A stretch of 64,000 nucleotides of DNA from Bacillus pseudomycoides (GCF_002582035.1 NZ_NUQE01000019.1:74997-138996); one strand, 5' to 3'. Positions 42,805 through 52,067 are shown, numbered from the stretch's first letter. The notes: a model not told the origin generated them from the letters alone. Made by a program: numbers and translations.

Positions 42805-43008
42805 CTAGCAACATCTCGAAATTTTACCGCCTTTCGCATTAAATCTTGCTTCTTGCGCTTCGGCAAAAAATTGCTTTCGAGATAATACAATTTCATTTGG
42901 ATGTTGTTGTTTCATATGAGCCACATACTTCTCATAGCTAGGTACACCAACAAGCAAACTAATAAATTGTTTTCGGTATCTCCACATGCTTATCATTGTT
43001 TTAAGCAT
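42805..43008 (-). CDS. YbdD/YjiX family (DUF466) small protein
   Basis: 67-residue protein with MWRYRKQFISLLVGVPSYEKYVAHMKQQHP, the DUF466 signature. It ends in ISRCC, a tail typical of this family. Genes of this family nearly always follow a CstA/BtsT-type pyruvate transporter; here the start overlaps the cstA stop by eight bases, so it is translationally coupled. The function is probably accessory to the transporter, but no mechanism is established. ATG at 43008 gives the family N-terminus. Confidence 0.85.
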   Translation of the reverse strand: MLKTMISMWRYRKQFISLLVGVPSYEKYVAHMKQQHPNEIVLSRKQFFAEAQEARFNAKGGKISRCC

Positions 43009-45079
43009 AATGCTGTACCTCGCTTTCATCGCGTGGAACATACGCCGCTTCTTTTAATGGAGTTGCTTTATTGTTCAATACTTGTATCCATATTCTAATA
43101 GCTGATATCAGTACCGCAATTACAACAAGCATGAAAATTCCACAAAGCGCCGCATCAATATAATCATTAAGAATAATTTGTTTCATTTGTGCTACGTTTT
43201 TTGCAGGTGCTAAGACTTTCCCTTTATCTAGTGCACTTTGGAATACTTTTGCATGAGAGAGGAATCCAATTGCCGGATTTTCATGAAATAACTTTTGATA
43301 GCCTGCTGTCATTGTAACAATCAGTAACCATGTTGTCGGAATGAGCGTCACCCAAACGTATGCCTTTTTTCCCATTTTAAATAAAATAGTCGTTCCAAGT
43401 AATAATGCAATCCCAGCTAACATTTGATTTGCGATTCCAAAGAGTGGCCATAACGTATTAATACCACCAAGCGGATCAATAACCCCTTGATATAAGAAAT
43501 AGCCCCATCCTAGTACACACAGCGTTGTTGCAACAATATTGGAAAGTATAGAATCTGTTTTTGCAAATGGTTTATAAACATGACCTAAAATGTCTTGAAT
43601 CATAAACCGGCCAACACGTGTTCCTGCATCGATAGTTGTTAAAATGAAGAGCGCTTCAAATAAAATTGCAAAGTGATACCAAAATGCCATTAATGCTTTT
43701 CCACCAATTACTTGGGAGAAAATATGAGCCATACCAAGCGCGAGCGTCGGTGCCCCGCCTGTACGAGATAATATTGTTTGTTCTCCGACATTTATAGCTA
43801 ACTCTTTCAACTCATTTGGCGTCACAGTAAATCCCCAAGAACTAATTACTTGTGCGGCCTGTGCTACATCCGTTCCAATGACTGCCGGCGGACTATTAAT
43901 TGCAAAGTATGTACCTGGTGTTAGTACACAAGCTGCAATCATTGCCATTACGGCAACAAATGATTCCATAAGCATAGCACCATAACCAATTGGCTGTGCA
44001 TGCCCTTCTCTTTCTATCATTTTCGGAGTCGTACCAGAAGAAACAAGTGCATGGAAGCCAGATACAGCTCCGCAAGCAATTGTAATAAATAAAAATGGGA
44101 ATAAATTCCCTGCAAATACTGGGCCTGTTCCATCAATAAATTTTGAAACTGCCGGCATTTGTAAATCTGGTGCAACAATAATGATACCGAGCGCTAAACC
44201 AACAATTGTTCCAATCTTTAAGAACGTACTTAAATAATCACGCGGAGCAAGTAATAGCCAAACAGGTAATGCAGAAGCAATAAATCCATAAATGATAAGC
44301 ATAATTGCAATTGTTTCACCTTTAAAAGTAAACATCGTAGCAAGCGTTGGATTTTCCGCTACATACTGACCCGCTACAAGTGCCAAAAGAAGTAAGATAA
44401 TACCAATAACTGAACCTTCTCCAACACGGCCTGGACGAATGTAACGCATATATACACCCATTAAAATTGCAATTGGAATTGTTGCTGCAATCGTAAACAT
44501 TCCCCATGGGCTTCCTATAAGTGCTTTCACCACAACAAGAGCTAATACCGCTAATAAAATAATCATAATTCCCAAAATGCCAATCATCGCAATAAAACCT
44601 GTTACAGGACCAATCTCTTCTTTAATCATTTCACCAAGTGACTTTCCGTTACGCCGCATAGATGCGAACAAAATCACGAAATCTTGTACAGCTCCGGCCA
44701 ACACAACTCCAACAATAATCCAAATCGTTCCTGGCAGATATCCCATCTGTGCAGCTAAGATTGGACCAACTAATGGTCCGGCTCCAGCAATTGCCGCAAA
44801 ATGGTGCCCAAATAAAACCCATTTATTTGTCGGAACATAATCTTTCCCATCATTCAAAAGCTCTGCCGGCGTTTTTCGATTGTCGTCCAATTCAAAAACT
44901 TTTCTGGAGATAAATCTACTATAAAACCGGTATGCAACGGCATATACTGAAACAGCAGTAACAAGCAACCAAACTGCATTAATCGTTTCACCGCGAGATA
45001 ACGCTAAAACAGCAAATCCTGCTGCTCCTAAAGCCGTAATCACACCCCAAAGTAAAATAGATTTCCATGCTTTCAACAA
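43001..45079 (-). CDS. cstA: CstA family carbon starvation / pyruvate transporter
   Basis: 692-residue polytopic membrane protein with about 16 hydrophobic segments. Family signatures include VPTNKWVLFGHHFAAIAGAGPLVGPILAAQMGYLPG (about 81-116) and ISGFHALVSSGTTPK-like VSGFHALVSSGTTPKM. E. coli CstA and BtsT take up pyruvate or peptides. It is co-transcribed with a DUF466 gene. Start is TTG at 45079 (or TTG at 45076), after AGGGGGG. Directly upstream lies a LytTR response regulator; in E. coli LytTR systems (BtsSR, YpdAB) control related transporters, so this regulator is a likely activator. Confidence 0.92.
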   Translation of the reverse strand: MLKAWKSILLWGVITALGAAGFAVLALSRGETINAVWLLVTAVSVYAVAYRFYSRFISRKVFELDDNRKTPAELLNDGKDYVPTNKWVLFGHHFAAIAGAGPLVGPILAAQMGYLPGTIWIIVGVVLAGAVQDFVILFASMRRNGKSLGEMIKEEIGPVTGFIAMIGILGIMIILLAVLALVVVKALIGSPWGMFTIAATIPIAILMGVYMRYIRPGRVGEGSVIGIILLLLALVAGQYVAENPTLATMFTFKGETIAIMLIIYGFIASALPVWLLLAPRDYLSTFLKIGTIVGLALGIIIVAPDLQMPAVSKFIDGTGPVFAGNLFPFLFITIACGAVSGFHALVSSGTTPKMIEREGHAQPIGYGAMLMESFVAVMAMIAACVLTPGTYFAINSPPAVIGTDVAQAAQVISSWGFTVTPNELKELAINVGEQTILSRTGGAPTLALGMAHIFSQVIGGKALMAFWYHFAILFEALFILTTIDAGTRVGRFMIQDILGHVYKPFAKTDSILSNIVATTLCVLGWGYFLYQGVIDPLGGINTLWPLFGIANQMLAGIALLLGTTILFKMGKKAYVWVTLIPTTWLLIVTMTAGYQKLFHENPAIGFLSHAKVFQSALDKGKVLAPAKNVAQMKQIILNDYIDAALCGIFMLVVIAVLISAIRIWIQVLNNKATPLKEAAYVPRDESEVQHYA

Positions 45080-45199
45080 GAATCCCCCCTAATGTTACGT
45101 CTTAGAGGGAATTGTACTAAATTTTCAGAATAGTTAAAAATAATATTCCTTATGATGAATGTTTCCTATTTTAACATGTTTAAATTCGTCCACGACTTG

Positions 45200-45916
45200 T
45201 TACAATTCAATTTTATTTCGAAGTCGTTTTACATAATTTCGACTAACGGGTATCGGCTGGTTATCATACCTTTCCAAATATAAGTTATACGTTCCGTTAT
45301 AATAAGGCTTTAATTCTCGCACATATATAACGTTAATAAGATAACTTTTATGAACACGTAAAAAATCGTATACCGCTAACTTACCTTCTAATTCTTGTAA
45401 TGTGTATGTTGAGATATATTGATTATTGATTGTATAAATTGAAACTGTTTTATTTTCTTTATTCTTACTTATATATACAATATCTTCCGGAAGAATATAT
45501 GTAATTCCTTCATGACATTCAATCGGAAGCTTTTGCAATCGATTCTTCTCTCGTGTTACTTTTTCTTGCTCAATACTATGCAATAAAAACTGCAAGTCCT
45601 CCTGCTTAAATGGTTGCAATAAGTAGTAAAAAGCGTGAAAACGAAATGATATAATTGCATCTTTCATGTCGTCTCCTGTAAATATAAACTTTGTATGCAA
45701 TGTTAATTGGCGCAGCAATCCTGCGACTTCAAAGCCTGTTGCATCTGGTAATTGTGTATCTAAAAAAATAAAATCTGGCGTATATTTCTTTGCTATTTGT
45801 AGTGATTCCATTCCTGTTTTCGCTTCAAAACATTCCAAATTTTTTATATGTTCCGTGAAAAAATCTATTAATTGTCCTCTGCTTTCTTCTCGTTCATTTA
45901 CGATTAAAATTTTCAT
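45200..45916 (-). CDS. LytTR-type response regulator, no adjacent kinase
   Basis: 238-residue protein: receiver domain with Asp53 in FLDTQLPDATG and a C-terminal LytTR DNA-binding domain (about 140-235, ITYILPEDIVYISKNKENKTVSIYT to PIPVSRNYVKRLRNKIEL). The N-terminal acidic pocket reads VNERE instead of VDDE, keeping one acidic side. A LytS-like histidine kinase normally accompanies such regulators but none is encoded in the window next to it. The downstream cstA gene, 120 bp away on the same strand, is the obvious target, by analogy with BtsR/YpdB. Confidence 0.9.
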   Translation of the reverse strand: MKILIVNEREESRGQLIDFFTEHIKNLECFEAKTGMESLQIAKKYTPDFIFLDTQLPDATGFEVAGLLRQLTLHTKFIFTGDDMKDAIISFRFHAFYYLLQPFKQEDLQFLLHSIEQEKVTREKNRLQKLPIECHEGITYILPEDIVYISKNKENKTVSIYTINNQYISTYTLQELEGKLAVYDFLRVHKSYLINVIYVRELKPYYNGTYNLYLERYDNQPIPVSRNYVKRLRNKIEL

Positions 45917-46040
45917 GTCTGCCCAACCACCTAATCCTTTTGTCCATACGCCTTGTTGTATACATTCGCTTTTTTAGAAATAATCCCTTTTTATAAACCA
46001 TTTTTCTATCAAATATACCATGTTTTTGTCAGAAAACAAC

Positions 46041-46070
46041 GAAAAGGAAGCTGCACACAGCTTCCTTTTC
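46041..46070 (-). terminator. niaP terminator
   Basis: GAAAAGGAAGCTG/CAGCTTCCTTTTC perfect stem; T-run on the minus strand is short. Confidence 0.75.
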
Positions 46071-46071
46071 C

Positions 46072-47271
46072 TTATGTTAATTCTTGTTGTTTTGTTTCTT
46101 TCCCAAGCACAAGTACAGCAAGAGCGCCAATTACAATAGCTGCACAAAAGATCGTAAAGACAAAAGAAAGGGACGCATGCGTGGCTACGAGATAACCAAC
46201 TAACAATGGCCCTAAAATACCACCGATGCGGCCAAATGCCGCTGCCATCCCAGCTCCTGTACCACGAATGATTGCCGGGTACTGCTCTGGCGTATACGCA
46301 TATAATGCTCCCCAAGCTCCTAAATTAAAGAAAGATAGCAACATACCTGCGATCATTAACGTGAGAAGTGAATCTGCTGCTCCGAAGAGATATGCGCTGC
46401 ATGCTGTTCCAAGTAAGTATGTGATTAACACAAACTTCCGACCAAAACGTTCAATAAACCAAGCGGCTGTAAAATAGCCTGGAAGCTGCGCAAGTGTCAT
46501 AATTAACACATATTGAAAGCTTTTAATTAAACTAAATCCTTTTAATACTAGTACACTTGGAAGCCAAAGGAACATTCCATAATAAGAAAACACAACACAG
46601 AACCATAAGATCCAGAGCATAGCAGTCGCTCTTCTATACTCCCCAGACCAAACAGCCTTTATGTTTGCAAATACAGATTGTTTTTGAGGCACTTTTTGAA
46701 ATTGTGGTGAATCTGGTAAACTCCAACGTAAATATAATGCATAAAAAGCTGGAATTGCACTTAAAACCATCGCTGTTTGCCAACCGTATGTCGGAATAAC
46801 AAAATATGAAATGATAGCAGCAATTAACCATCCACCGGCCCAAAAACTTTCTAATAAAACAACAATTTTACCACGTTCATGCGCTGCAACACTTTCGGAT
46901 ACAAGTGTTGATGCAACCGGTAACTCTCCTCCAAGTCCCATTCCAATGAGAAAACGAAGTACAAGAAATACAGTTAATGTTGTTGATAAAGCTGTTAAAC
47001 CACTACCAACAGAAAATAATAATAATGTAATAATAAAAACAGATTTACGACCAATTTTATCTGCTAATATCCCAAATATAAGTGCTCCAACCGCCATCCC
47101 AATAGAGTTAATACTACCAATCCATCCCATCTGCTGTGCACTAAGCTGCCATTCCTTTTGCAGTGCAGCAATAATAAACGAAAGCATCCCAACATCCATC
47201 GCATCAAATAGCCAACCAAGCCCAGCAATTCCGAGAAGCTTTCGATTCGAGATTTCTGTAACTTTCCCCAC
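46072..47271 (-). CDS. niaP: Niacin permease NiaP (MFS)
   Basis: 399-residue 12-segment major facilitator superfamily transporter of the metabolite:H+ symporter branch. It is closely similar along its length to B. subtilis NiaP (YceI): the N-terminus KLLGIAGLGWLFDAMDVGMLSFIIAAL, MGLGGELPVASTLVSE after segment 4 and VFSYYGMFLWLPSVL in segment 7. It imports nicotinate/nicotinamide for NAD synthesis. It is monocistronic with an AAGGAGG site. A 29-bp palindrome lies 37 bp upstream and may be its operator. Confidence 0.88.
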   Translation of the reverse strand: MGKVTEISNRKLLGIAGLGWLFDAMDVGMLSFIIAALQKEWQLSAQQMGWIGSINSIGMAVGALIFGILADKIGRKSVFIITLLLFSVGSGLTALSTTLTVFLVLRFLIGMGLGGELPVASTLVSESVAAHERGKIVVLLESFWAGGWLIAAIISYFVIPTYGWQTAMVLSAIPAFYALYLRWSLPDSPQFQKVPQKQSVFANIKAVWSGEYRRATAMLWILWFCVVFSYYGMFLWLPSVLVLKGFSLIKSFQYVLIMTLAQLPGYFTAAWFIERFGRKFVLITYLLGTACSAYLFGAADSLLTLMIAGMLLSFFNLGAWGALYAYTPEQYPAIIRGTGAGMAAAFGRIGGILGPLLVGYLVATHASLSFVFTIFCAAIVIGALAVLVLGKETKQQELT

Positions 47272-47307
47272 TAGAGGTCCTCCTTACAAAGCTGTCTTTA
47301 CACTTAA

Positions 47308-47336
47308 TTTTACATATGTACATTACATAAGTAAAA
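47308..47336. promoter_or_regulatory. Palindromic operator candidate upstream of niaP
   Basis: TTTTACATATGTA-CAT-TACATAAGTAAAA: 13-bp arms with one mismatch. It lies in the promoter region of niaP, where a repressor such as NiaR would bind. It does not match a consensus I can confirm. Confidence 0.5.
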
Positions 47337-47466
47337 TACTTTTTTAATTGTATATTAAAGAAGACAAACTACCTATTAAACCTTATCTTTCCCATGAAAA
47401 AACACCTCATACATAGATGTTTTACTCCATAAAATGAAAGGGCGAGCTACATATACAAGCTTCATA

Positions 47467-47497
47467 GAAAAAAGGTAGCAAAATATTGCTACCTTTT
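47467..47497 (-). terminator. tagA terminator
   Basis: AAAAGGTAGCAA/TTGCTACCTTTT stem, T-run on the minus strand. Confidence 0.88.
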
Positions 47498-48229
47498 CGA
47501 CCGAACCACTTCTTTTAAAAATTCAACTAATACAAGCTGGCGACGCCAGCGTGTTGGATTGCTGCATAAACGATAAAACCACTCTAAATGAATAGCTTGA
47601 ATCCATTTTGGGGCACGCTTTACTTCTCCTGCCCAAACATCAAAACTTCCCCCAACGCCAACTGCTACCTTTGTATTTAAGCGATGTTTATTATGCTGAA
47701 TAAAATTTTCTTGTCTCGGGAATCCAAGTGCAACAAGCAAAATATCTGGTTTTGCTTCTTGAATACGCGCAATAATTTCTTCTTCTTGCTCTTGTTTAAA
47801 ATATCCATCTTGTGTACCTACAATGGATAGTGCCTCATATCTTTCTGTTAAAATTTGAGCGGCTTTTTCTACAACATGCCGCTTTGCTCCAAGTAAAAAG
47901 ACAGATACCGATTTCTTCTCTTGTGATAATGTTTTAAATAAATCACTCATTAAGTCAAAACCTGCTACACGTTCTTTTAACGGTGTACCTAGCATGCCGC
48001 TTGCCTTTACAACACCAATTCCATCTGGCGTAATGATATCTGCCTGAAGAAGCGTTTCATGGAATTTAGCATCCTTTTTTGCACACATCACAATTTCAGG
48101 GTTTGCCGTTACAACTTGAAATGCATTCTCTTGTTTCTTTTCTAGCTGCTGCATCACATATTGAATCGTTTCTTCCATTGTCATCGTTGAGAAGGGCACG
48201 CCTAAAATATCAATTGTTTGCACTGCCAT
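47489..48229 (-). CDS. tagA: WecG/TagA/CpsF family glycosyltransferase
   Basis: 246-residue GT26 enzyme. It transfers an aminosugar (ManNAc in B. subtilis TagA) to undecaprenyl-diphospho-GlcNAc, the second committed step of wall polymer linkage-unit synthesis. Motifs are TANPE at 41-45, ADIITPDGIGVV from 63, and the C-terminal APKWIQAIHLEWFYRLCSNPTRWRR, a membrane-contacting tail. B. cereus group cells use a GlcNAc-ManNAc based secondary wall polysaccharide linkage, so TagA may serve that polymer. Downstream of the GT4 and O-antigen-ligase-like genes on the same strand, with degenerate bcr1 copies in between. Confidence 0.9.
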   Translation of the reverse strand: MAVQTIDILGVPFSTMTMEETIQYVMQQLEKKQENAFQVVTANPEIVMCAKKDAKFHETLLQADIITPDGIGVVKASGMLGTPLKERVAGFDLMSDLFKTLSQEKKSVSVFLLGAKRHVVEKAAQILTERYEALSIVGTQDGYFKQEQEEEIIARIQEAKPDILLVALGFPRQENFIQHNKHRLNTKVAVGVGGSFDVWAGEVKRAPKWIQAIHLEWFYRLCSNPTRWRRQLVLVEFLKEVVRSKR

Positions 48230-48269
48230 ATTTACAATCCTCTCTATTTCAAATATCTTTTCTATTTCT

Positions 48270-48396
48270 ATAAAGTGAAACTTCCATTAGTGAACACTCT
48301 CCTCACTAATGGTTAGTTGAACCAATCGGGCTCTTACAGGCAGTTTAACTTCTCTGATTTAGCTAAATATGTTACTGCCTGTTTGAGCGGGATAAA
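48270..48396 (+). mobile_element. bcr1 repeat, divergent copy (first of a tandem)
   Basis: 127 bp. Hairpin I reads CCATTAGTGA with TCACTAATGG; the long stem uses CAGGCAGT with ACTGCCTG, a paired change from GGGCAGT/ACTGCCC. The CCCCCACC core is lost. Shares an ATAAA with the next copy. Confidence 0.82.
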
Positions 48397-48473
48397 GTGA
48401 AACTTCCATTAGTGAACGCTCTCCTCACTAATGGTTAGTGGAACCGATCAGGCTTCCCTGATTTAGCATAACA
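48392..48473 (+). repeat. bcr1 repeat, truncated copy (second of a tandem)
   Basis: Begins ATAAAGTGAAACTTCCATTAG and keeps hairpin I (CCATTAGTGA with TCACTAATGG) but loses the right end next to the stop codon of the GT4 gene. Confidence 0.75.
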
Positions 48474-48474
48474 G

Positions 48475-49578
48475 TTACTCCGATAAAAGCTTTTCATACG
48501 CTTTATGCGTATCTTCATACACCTTTCGTAAAGAAAAGTGAGAAGACGCATGCATATACAAACGCTCACCCATTTCCGCCAATTTACCGTTCCTCCATTT
48601 TTCATACGCTTCCTCTAACGCATGAGCAAGAGTCGGGGCATCACCAGTTGGAATGATCCAACCATATGTTTCATCAACAATAAGTTGTGACATATCACCA
48701 ACATCTGTAGCAATAGAAGTTAAACGTTGATTTGCCGCTTCTAATAAAACAAGTGAAAAACTTTCACTATGTGATGTAAGTAAGTTAATATGTGCTGAGG
48801 CATATAATTCTTTCACATCTTGACGATGTCCTAAAAATAGTACTTTATCTTCTATTCCTTTTTGTTTTACCATTTCTTTTAGTTCATTCTCAATCGGACC
48901 ATCGCCAAGTAACAATACTTTTATATTTGGAATCTTCGTATTTTGTAATGCCTCAAATAATATTTCATGCCCTTTAACAGGATGAAGACGCGCTACTTGA
49001 ATCGCTGTAAATACGTCTGCCTGTATACCGAATTGTTCCTCTAAATTATAAGGCTTTGCTGGCGTAAGATCATATTCAATACCATTATAGATTGTACAAA
49101 TTTTATCCTCTGGTACACCTAGTGTTACCGTATTTCTCTTAAAACGTTCTGTAATTGCAAAAAACAAATCAATCTTCTTAAACGAACGTAAATTTAACTT
49201 TGTAAAAATCCATCCTTTTACACCACGTTTCATAAAATCTAGTGTTGGATCACTGTGAACTGTTGTAACCCATTTGGCACTTATCTTTCTTTTTAATAGG
49301 GAAAGATAAAAATTTGCTCTTGCTCCGTGTGTATGAACGATATCAAAACGTTCTTCATTAATAAAAGAACGTATTTTTGAAAGAATAGATATATCATAGC
49401 GAGATGATTGTGAAAAAACGTGTACCTTTATCCCTAACGCTCTCGCTTCGTTTGCCATTGGACCTTCTTCAAATACTGCTAATTCTACTTCATCTTTCGG
49501 AAATTGCGACAAAAGTGAAATAATATGCGTTTTTCCGCCACCTGTTTCTGCTCCAGCATTCATATGTAGCACTTTCAT
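48475..49578 (-). CDS. Glycosyltransferase family 4
   Basis: 367-residue GT-B fold transferase of the GT4 class. The N-terminal domain begins MKVLHMNAGAETGGGKTHI, the glycine-rich acceptor/donor loop. The C-terminal donor domain has VARLHPVKGHEILFEAL and the EX7E-like motif SESFSLVLLEAANQR. It probably extends a lipid-linked oligosaccharide on the cytoplasmic side. Two genes of related role flank it on the same strand (O-antigen-ligase-like upstream, TagA downstream), so all likely serve one surface polysaccharide. Sugar and acceptor are unknown. ATG with GGAGGAAG site. Confidence 0.9.
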   Translation of the reverse strand: MKVLHMNAGAETGGGKTHIISLLSQFPKDEVELAVFEEGPMANEARALGIKVHVFSQSSRYDISILSKIRSFINEERFDIVHTHGARANFYLSLLKRKISAKWVTTVHSDPTLDFMKRGVKGWIFTKLNLRSFKKIDLFFAITERFKRNTVTLGVPEDKICTIYNGIEYDLTPAKPYNLEEQFGIQADVFTAIQVARLHPVKGHEILFEALQNTKIPNIKVLLLGDGPIENELKEMVKQKGIEDKVLFLGHRQDVKELYASAHINLLTSHSESFSLVLLEAANQRLTSIATDVGDMSQLIVDETYGWIIPTGDAPTLAHALEEAYEKWRNGKLAEMGERLYMHASSHFSLRKVYEDTHKAYEKLLSE

Positions 49579-49624
49579 CTTTTTCTTCCTCCATCAATAT
49601 ATTTTTCTTTTGTTTTACTATAAC

Positions 49625-49662
49625 AAAAAATAAAAGCTAACATAATGCTAGCTTTTATTTTC
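49625..49662 (-). terminator. Terminator of the O-antigen-ligase-like gene
   Basis: AATAAAAGCTA/TAGCTTTTATT stem, T-run on the minus strand. Confidence 0.85.
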
Positions 49663-49665
49663 CCA

Positions 49666-51033
49666 TCATTCTATTTCTAAATCTACGATTAAATACGCTA
49701 ATAATACAGCAAAGTAAATACTTACCCCTGGTGCCGTTAATACGTGACCTGCTGTATAAGCAATTCCTAATGCTAACAAAAGACCCGCAGTTAACAATGC
49801 ATACTTGACTGTAAACATATCACGGAACCTTGTTATAAATACCATTAGGATTCTCAAACCATAATACACAAATGGAATCATAAGGAAAATGAAACCGATA
49901 ATTCCAAATGTGTAAAACCAATCATGGAAATCTCTTTCAATTAATTTTGGGACATCTTTAGAGTTACCACCATACCCCATACCAAGTAACTTCTGAGACA
50001 TAGGTGCTTGTTTATAAAAGTCTTTATACATCTGTGTATATAATTCACGTCCACTGAAAATGAGAGATTGTGTCTCAGCCTTTTTCTCTTCTTCTTTCTC
50101 TTTTTTAATATCCTCTTGTGTAGCAGGCTTATCCTGTTGTTTTTTCTCATGTTGTACTTTTTCAAAAACTTGAACATGAATACTCGTATTTTTATATATT
50201 GGCGAGAACGGAAAATACCCTAATACTCCTACAAATATAACTGTTGCAATCAAACCATTTAACAAATATGGCTTTTTATTATGCTCTTTCCGTTGTAAAA
50301 ATGCTTGTATAAAGCACATAAAAATAGCAATAGCAACTGTACAGAAAATAGCTCCCGCCCCTACTTTTGTACCAACTGCAAATAATGAAAATATTATTAA
50401 AAGAGACGGAATCCAAAAATAACTCTTTGCCAAGCTTGTTGTTTTTTCAATGGAATACAAAAAAACAATTGGACATATTATTGCTAAAACTGATCCAAGT
50501 TCATTCCCTGCATAAAACCAGCCACGTGAACCTTCTTTAAAATATTCATAGCTATTATAATCTGTTCCAGTTGCGATAGATACAACCATAACCACATTTA
50601 TAATTAAGGCTGCATACGCTATATAATTTCTCATCTTTGTATGCATCGTTTCTTTTATCTTTAATGACTTAAATACTAGAATATAACAGCTTATCATGAC
50701 AAATGGGTATAACGCCTTTGCGATAAACTTAATCTCTTCTCCTTGTAACATCGGATCCTTAATCATTTTATTATTTAAAAATCCTAATCCAAGGACAATT
50801 CCTAGTCCAAGTAAATATATAATATATTTTCGATTTTCTTTAACACGGGCTTGCATAAGAATATAAATACCAGCAAGAGCCATAACAAAGAAACGCGTTA
50901 TCACTCCAACCGTTGCATCAATTTTGAGCACTAAAATACAAAATGATGTAAGCAGATCTATAATTGGTTGTAATATAATAAAAATCAATAGAAAGTTCTC
51001 GAATTTATAACCTAAACTATTGTTATTTAACAT
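49666..51033 (-). CDS. O-antigen ligase/polymerase-like membrane protein
   Basis: 455-residue protein with about 11-12 hydrophobic segments. A large extracytoplasmic loop (about 285-370) contains a lysine/glutamate-rich stretch, then SLIFSGRELYTQMYKDFYKQAPMSQKLLGMGYGG. That loop pattern (SGR ... G-G-YG) is the Wzy_C hallmark of O-antigen ligases and polymerases. It may polymerise or ligate a lipid-linked surface glycan on the outside of the membrane. Upstream of the GT4 gene with its own terminator between, so cotranscription is limited. Strong GGAGG site. Confidence 0.82.
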   Translation of the reverse strand: MLNNNSLGYKFENFLLIFIILQPIIDLLTSFCILVLKIDATVGVITRFFVMALAGIYILMQARVKENRKYIIYLLGLGIVLGLGFLNNKMIKDPMLQGEEIKFIAKALYPFVMISCYILVFKSLKIKETMHTKMRNYIAYAALIINVVMVVSIATGTDYNSYEYFKEGSRGWFYAGNELGSVLAIICPIVFLYSIEKTTSLAKSYFWIPSLLIIFSLFAVGTKVGAGAIFCTVAIAIFMCFIQAFLQRKEHNKKPYLLNGLIATVIFVGVLGYFPFSPIYKNTSIHVQVFEKVQHEKKQQDKPATQEDIKKEKEEEKKAETQSLIFSGRELYTQMYKDFYKQAPMSQKLLGMGYGGNSKDVPKLIERDFHDWFYTFGIIGFIFLMIPFVYYGLRILMVFITRFRDMFTVKYALLTAGLLLALGIAYTAGHVLTAPGVSIYFAVLLAYLIVDLEIE

Positions 51034-51152
51034 CTTTGCCTCCGATAAATATTGTAGGTATCATAACTCGTTCCAAATACTTATTATAGCATAAGTTCTC
51101 AATTGACCCGGTGGTATTTCAATTGAATAATAAAATCTTTAAGAACCTCATT

Positions 51153-51223
51153 TTTATCCCGCATTAACTGGCTTTCCAGCAGTGAGGGAAGAAGAATTCC
51201 CCACCAATGGAAGTTTCACTTTA
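51153..51223 (-). repeat. bcr1 remnant (minus orientation)
   Basis: On the minus strand: AAAGTGAAACTTCCATTGGTG ... GCCAGTTAATGCGGGATAAA, 71 bp. Both ends are kept. It lies in a 355-bp gap between the divergent O-antigen-ligase-like and TRIC genes; the rest of that gap is AT-rich promoter sequence. Confidence 0.8.
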
Positions 51224-51320
51224 CCTCTTTCCTATTTATAATTTATTTACTCTCAAACGGCATTTTCAAACGCTTTCTTTCCCTATTCTTTAACTTTTTT
51301 TACATGTAGCGAAACAGGAA

Positions 51321-51349
51321 TTGTTATTTTCATAACTTTAGTGTATATT
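51321..51349 (+). promoter_or_regulatory. SigA promoter of the TRIC channel gene
   Basis: TTGTTA, 17-bp spacer, TATATT, 40 bp before the start codon. Confidence 0.55.
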
Positions 51350-51388
51350 CTTTCCTTGGAATGTCTTTAGAAGGAAGGGATTGGAGCG

Positions 51389-52021
51389 ATGTTTTTAATT
51401 GATGTATTTACATTTCTCGGCATTATCGCCGCTGCCATTTCTGGTACATTAGTAGGCTTGAAAAAAGAACTTGATTTATTTGGTGTCCTTTGTTTATCTG
51501 TAGCAACTGCACTTGGCGGCGGGATAATTCGTGATGTTATGATTGGAAACTTACCTCCAGTTGCATTTGTTCAACCCATTTACTTTTTCATTAGCATCTT
51601 AGCAGCATTATTTACTTGTATGTTTTTTGAAAGAATTCATAAATTACAAGTTGTTATTATGCTCTCAGACGCTGTTGGTTTAGGCGTATTTACTGCAGTC
51701 GGTGCAAATGCAGCCATTACCCATCATATGACTGCTCCTTTCTTAGTTGTTTCTATGGGAGTAATCACAGGTATTGGCGGCGGAATTTTACGCGATATTT
51801 GCGCTCAAGATATCCCATATGTCTTTCGTAAAGAAATTTATGCAATTGCCTCCATTCTAGGTGCAATTAGTTTTCTTATTACGTATGAAATGGGATCACA
51901 CGTATTAGCTTTCTATATTTGTTTACTTGTAACATTTACTATACGCGTTGTAACTTTTATCTATAATATACATTTCCCAGTCTTTTTTAAGACACATGCA
52001 AAAATGAATAAAGGTCATTGA
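51389..52021 (+). CDS. Trimeric intracellular cation (TRIC) channel family protein
   Basis: 210-residue membrane protein of the UPF0126/TRIC family with seven hydrophobic segments in two repeats of three plus one. Each repeat carries the family motif: ALGGGIIRDVMIGNLPP (about 47-63) and GIGGGILRDICAQDIPYV (about 129-146). Prokaryotic TRIC proteins are homotrimeric, probably K+-conducting channels. Physiological role in Bacillus is unknown. Ribosome binding site GGAAGGGA; terminator follows. Confidence 0.9.
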   Translation: MFLIDVFTFLGIIAAAISGTLVGLKKELDLFGVLCLSVATALGGGIIRDVMIGNLPPVAFVQPIYFFISILAALFTCMFFERIHKLQVVIMLSDAVGLGVFTAVGANAAITHHMTAPFLVVSMGVITGIGGGILRDICAQDIPYVFRKEIYAIASILGAISFLITYEMGSHVLAFYICLLVTFTIRVVTFIYNIHFPVFFKTHAKMNKGH

Positions 52022-52035
52022 TCTATTTTCATACA

Positions 52036-52067
52036 AAAGAGAGTTCTGCCATGAATTCTCTTTCTTT
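52036..52067 (+). terminator. Terminator of the TRIC gene
   Basis: AAAGAGA(G)TTC/GAATTCTCTTT stem with a T-rich tail. Confidence 0.75.

Noticed and set aside
46811-47347. A 178-codon + strand frame over the 5' part of niaP
   Set aside because: Antisense to a clear NiaP gene, low-complexity translation, no start signals.
49941-50177. Lysine-rich 78-codon frame inside the O-antigen-ligase-like gene
   Set aside because: Same-strand shadow in another frame of the charged loop of the real gene; no ribosome binding site.
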